DNA of 64,000 nt from Calothrix sp. PCC 7103. Its GTDB lineage: Bacteria; Cyanobacteriota; Cyanobacteriia; Cyanobacteriales; Nostocaceae. Within the stretch, counting starts at the first letter, position 1; each line of letters opens with the position of its first letter. This document shows positions 61,617 to 64,000 of this stretch, piece after piece. The DNA lies in assembly GCF_000331305.1 (NCBI RefSeq), contig NZ_KB217478.1, forward strand, positions 6,720,217-6,784,216, written 5' to 3'. A model generated the notes under the pieces. It did not search any database and was not told the origin of the DNA. It saw only the letters and a program-made list of their open reading frames with translations. Made by a program: the position numbers and the translations under genes.

Positions 61617-63287
61617 TTAGATTTGTAACAAAAATCGTCTAGTTAGCAAGTCTAGTTTTGCACGACCATACATTTGTCTTTTCAGCATTTTAAGTCGATT
61701 AATTTGTCCTTCGACAGGTCCATTACTCCAAGGCGTTGTCAAAGCAGCTTTGACCGCGTTGTAATCTTCAAGCAAGCTTTTGGCAAAGCGATGGAAAGGT
61801 GATAAAATGCTGTTGTAAGCAACAGTCAGCCAAGTATCTAATTCTTCTTGTTGTCGTTGACGGATAAGAGATATAAAATTTTCTGCTAACTCAATTCCTT
61901 CTCTTAAGCTTGGGCTTTGTGCTTTTAAAGACACGACTAATTCTTCTCGCTCAGACTCTGAAACACCAGAATCAGAGCTACCTAAAATTAGCCATGTTAC
62001 GCTATAAGGAGTGAGAGGTTTTCTTGATGGTTTAACAATTTTTGGTAGGCGTACAGTTGACAATCTCTGCCGTTTTTTTAAACCTTGGCATTCGCGTAAA
62101 CGTGCGGTGTAACGAGTTAAAGTAGCATAGCTACCAACATATCCTTGTTGTTTAATTTCTTCAAATATTATTTTAGTTTCACGACAGCCTTCATTCCATC
62201 GTTTTATGATGTAATCTTGATAAGGCTTTACTAAACCTCGACCTTTATCACTACGCCCCCGGCGCTCTACAAAAGTCGGATTACGGAGATTACGGAAAAC
62301 TGTTGTGCGACTAATACCAAGCCTTTGAGCAATAACTCCCGCATTCATTCCTTGACTATGTAGCTCCCAAGTTTTTTGATGATTTTCTTTTCTTTTGGCA
62401 CGACGTTGTTCTGCTTTTGTTTTGTTTAACTGGTGGTGGTGCTTCGGTTGGAGAAGTGACAACAACGATGTTTTCTTCATCCCTAATTACAGAAGCTTGA
62501 TTTTGTAATTGTTCGACTTCTTTCAAGTCTTTACTATATATCCCAAACACTTCATAAAGCGTTTGAGCTAAATTTTGTAGTAAGTGAAAGCGGTCTGCAA
62601 CTTGAATTGCATCGGGTGCGCCTTCTTTAATTCCTTTTTCATAAGCTTTCGCTCTGTCTCGTGAAACAATCTGAATACCAGGATTTTCTTTTAACCATGA
62701 GCTTAAGGTTTCAGATGAACGGTCTTTTAATAATGTAACAGGTTGATTATTTTCTAAATTAACAACGATAGTACCGTAAGTTTTGCATTTACGAAAACAA
62801 AAATCATCTACCCCTATAATTTTTAGAGAATCAGGTGATGGTAAAGGTATTCTACGAACTAAATTTAATAGCGTATTACGACTTGTGTTTAAGCCTAATT
62901 TTGTGATAATCTGAATCCTGCTGCACCACCTGATGCTAAACCTATCGCAGTTAATCGAGACGCTAATCTCATAGTTCGACGTGCCCACGGAGCCACAATA
63001 TCTGTTAATCTTTCAGTAAATATTCGTCTTTTACATTCCGTATTGATGCAAAAAAATTTCCTCACACGCAGTTGAAGTAAAGTACCATAGTTCGCCCATG
63101 ATAAATCAGCTATTTTACGCTCATAGTGGCTATGAATTTTATGTGTTGCCTCATTGCAGACTGGACATTTAACTGCTGTTTGTACTGAAGAAACAAGCAC
63201 GATTACCTCCCTTCGCTCCTCGTCAATATTACAACTTTCAAGCAGGAGAAGATTTTTATCTGGTAATAAGCTTTTTAGTACTTCCAT
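61617..63287 (-). pseudogene. ISL3-family transposase, two frameshifts
   Basis: Three overlapping frames give one ISL3 transposase: N-terminal zinc-binding part (VKCPVCNEATHKIHSHYERK, FFCINTECKRRIFTERL), the middle with catalytic IGVDDFCFRKCKTYGTIVVN and VADRFHLLQNLAQ, and the C-terminal part with an HTH-like insert (RLGISRTTVFRNLRNP) and SNGPVEGQINRLKMLKRQMY. Single-base shifts occur near 62915 (SQ-LGLNTS) and near 62430 (VKQ-TKAEQR), both in A-rich tracts. As annotated it cannot make a full enzyme. Confidence 0.88.
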
Positions 63288-63359
63288 ATTATAATGAAAT
63301 CTAATATACTAGTATAAATATTTATTATTTTTATTTTAAAACTAAAAAATTATACAGTC

Positions 63360-63453
63360 AAATGTCTTCACCCTTACTCCTTCCTTCTGCCCTCTGCCTA
63401 CTGCCCTCTGCCAAGAACGTTTCCAAAGCTTTCACCAAAACTTGACAAGAACC
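63360..63453 (-). repeat. Right copy of the perfect 94-bp inverted repeat
   Basis: Exact reverse complement of 60860-60953: begins AAATGTCTTCACCCTTACTC and ends CAAAACTTGACAAGAACC. The pglZ-like fragment starts at its outer edge. Confidence 0.95.
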
Positions 63454-63630
63454 GCTATTTTTAACGCTTACACTGACACAGAAACGCCTTGGTGCTTTCT
63501 CGATACCTATCACCGTCATTTAGAAAGGCATTGGCATAATTTTGAGTGGGGTTTACACGACCGATACCAAACTTTAGAACAATTGGTAAACCATGCCAGC
63601 CAAAACTTTAGCCTCCGTGCATTTACTTGA
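63454..63630 (+). pseudogene. Fragment of a BREX gene, probably pglZ
   Basis: The frame reads AIFNAYTDTETPWCFLDTYH, RHLERHWHNFEWGLHDRYQT and LEQLVNHASQNFSL, then ends. It begins exactly at the inverted repeat and is followed by brxL, the position of pglZ in type 1 BREX. The similarity to PglZ is from memory and moderate. Both ends of the gene are missing. Confidence 0.45.
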
Positions 63631-63725
63631 TGCCATTAGCGGCGCCGAGTTAGCTAGAATACCAAAGATAGAGATTGCAATTGCAATTTAATTTGAAAAT
63701 CCAAAGTTATATTAGGTGATAAACA

Positions 63726-64000
63726 ATGCCACAACTTTACAGAAATGGTAGACCACTATTTTTCTCTAGGTTCCCATCTCAACGCGCGTGATGTCAAAGC
63801 CGTTCGCAAAACAGTAGCAGGGTTAGTCAAATTAATTCACCCTAGTGGCGAAGTTACTAAAGAAGACATGACGGAAATAGTCGAAATAGCACTAGAAGGT
63901 CGGCGCCGCGTCAAGGAACAATTAAAGAAAATGGGTTCTTTCGAGTACCACCAAACCTCATTTTCTTATATAGATATCGAAACGCGCGAAGAACGTTATG
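63726..64000 (+). pseudogene. brxL: BREX Lon-like protein BrxL, C-terminal part (runs off the window)
   Basis: The frame reads HNFTEMVDHYFSLGSHLNAR, DVKAVRKTVAGLVKLIHPSG and VKEQLKKMGSFEYHQTSFSY, typical of the C-terminal protease-like domain of BrxL. The AAA+ half that should precede it (about 350 residues) is missing; stop codons lie immediately upstream. The end is outside the window. Confidence 0.8.

Larger units (their letters stand above)
60860..63453. mobile_element. 2.6-kb segment bounded by 94-bp inverted repeats, carrying an ISL3 transposase
   Basis: The perfect inverted repeat encloses a four-helix-bundle gene and a frameshifted ISL3-family transposase. No GGCGCC lies inside, unlike the rest of the window. 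Weak direct repeats flank it (ACTATTTAT before, GCTATTTTT after). It may be one transposon, or an IS that landed between inverted copies of a dispersed repeat. It separates the collapsed ATPase pair from the pglZ/brxL remnants. Confidence 0.6.

Noticed and set aside
62400..62930. Programmed frameshifting in the ISL3 transposase
   Set aside because: The two shifts are in A-rich tracts, but neither matches a classical slippery heptamer, and ISL3 elements normally use one open frame. Ordinary indels are simpler.
53541..64000. Frameshifts as sequencing errors only
   Set aside because: Single-base shifts could be errors, but the MITE, the large deletions, the missing brxB and the truncated ends cannot.

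Overview
The window is chromosomal DNA of a filamentous cyanobacterium, most likely a heterocyst-former of the Calothrix/Rivularia/Tolypothrix type. The evidence is a complete phycocyanin operon (cpcB, cpcA, two rod linkers, cpcD, cpcE, cpcF), an NDH-1 subunit M gene, a heptanucleotide tandem repeat (CTCCTAA), and many dispersed short palindromes. There is no rRNA gene to fix the genus. The usual cyanobacterial palindrome HIP1 (GCGATCGC) was not found. Instead the hexamer GGCGCC occurs about 95 times by eye, roughly once per 670 bp, which suggests an alternate highly iterated palindrome.

Layout. 1-2.4 kb: surface-polysaccharide genes on the minus strand (glycosyltransferase, truncated acyltransferase, two paralogous hexapeptide acetyltransferases). 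3.3-9.3 kb: a TAXI binding protein, an acyltransferase-3 protein, a HigA antitoxin whose toxin is reduced to a 22-codon stub, and a second EF-G of mitochondrial-like type. 9.6-13.3 kb: OGFr-domain protein, an Rpn-type nuclease between direct repeats, a frameshifted LRV-repeat gene and a methyltransferase. 14-20 kb: an atypical P1B ATPase followed at once by a carotenoid-desaturase-like oxidoreductase, then a CAP protein and aspartate aminotransferase. 20-27 kb: GT2-TPR protein, LuxR-type regulator, a small stress cluster (CsbD, GlsB/YeaQ, an exported low-complexity protein and the stub of a general stress protein), a DCC protein and an exported adenosine deaminase.

27-34 kb is the light-harvesting region: a CpeS-like lyase gene, a roughly 600 bp leader, cpcBA, a strong structure after cpcA, linkers, and the CpcE/CpcF lyase pair that attaches phycocyanobilin to CpcA. 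34-44 kb: RecJ (with a dispersed palindrome inserted in frame), YdcF-like protein, Ctp protease, glycosyltransferase, response regulator, NdhM and an esterase-like phytase-family protein. 44-51 kb: a phospho-signalling group consisting of a PP2C phosphatase, a CHAT-FHA protein, an unknown acidic protein and a convergent FHA-PrsW membrane protease.

52-64 kb is a defence-island graveyard. A type 1-like BREX locus can be read in canonical order (brxA, brxC, pglX, an ATPase, a probable pglZ piece, brxL), but almost every gene is broken. brxB and the first part of brxC are deleted. brxC carries a frameshift and a nonsense codon. pglX has a frameshift, a 125 bp TA-inserted MITE and a deletion that removes its catalytic NPPY region. 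The ATPase and brxL are truncated. Interspersed are antitoxins without toxins, a collapsed AAA-ATPase/DUF4276-like pair, a DUF2887 gene, and a 2.6 kb segment bounded by a perfect 94 bp inverted repeat that carries a frameshifted ISL3 transposase and a four-helix-bundle gene. That segment has no GGCGCC site, consistent with later arrival.
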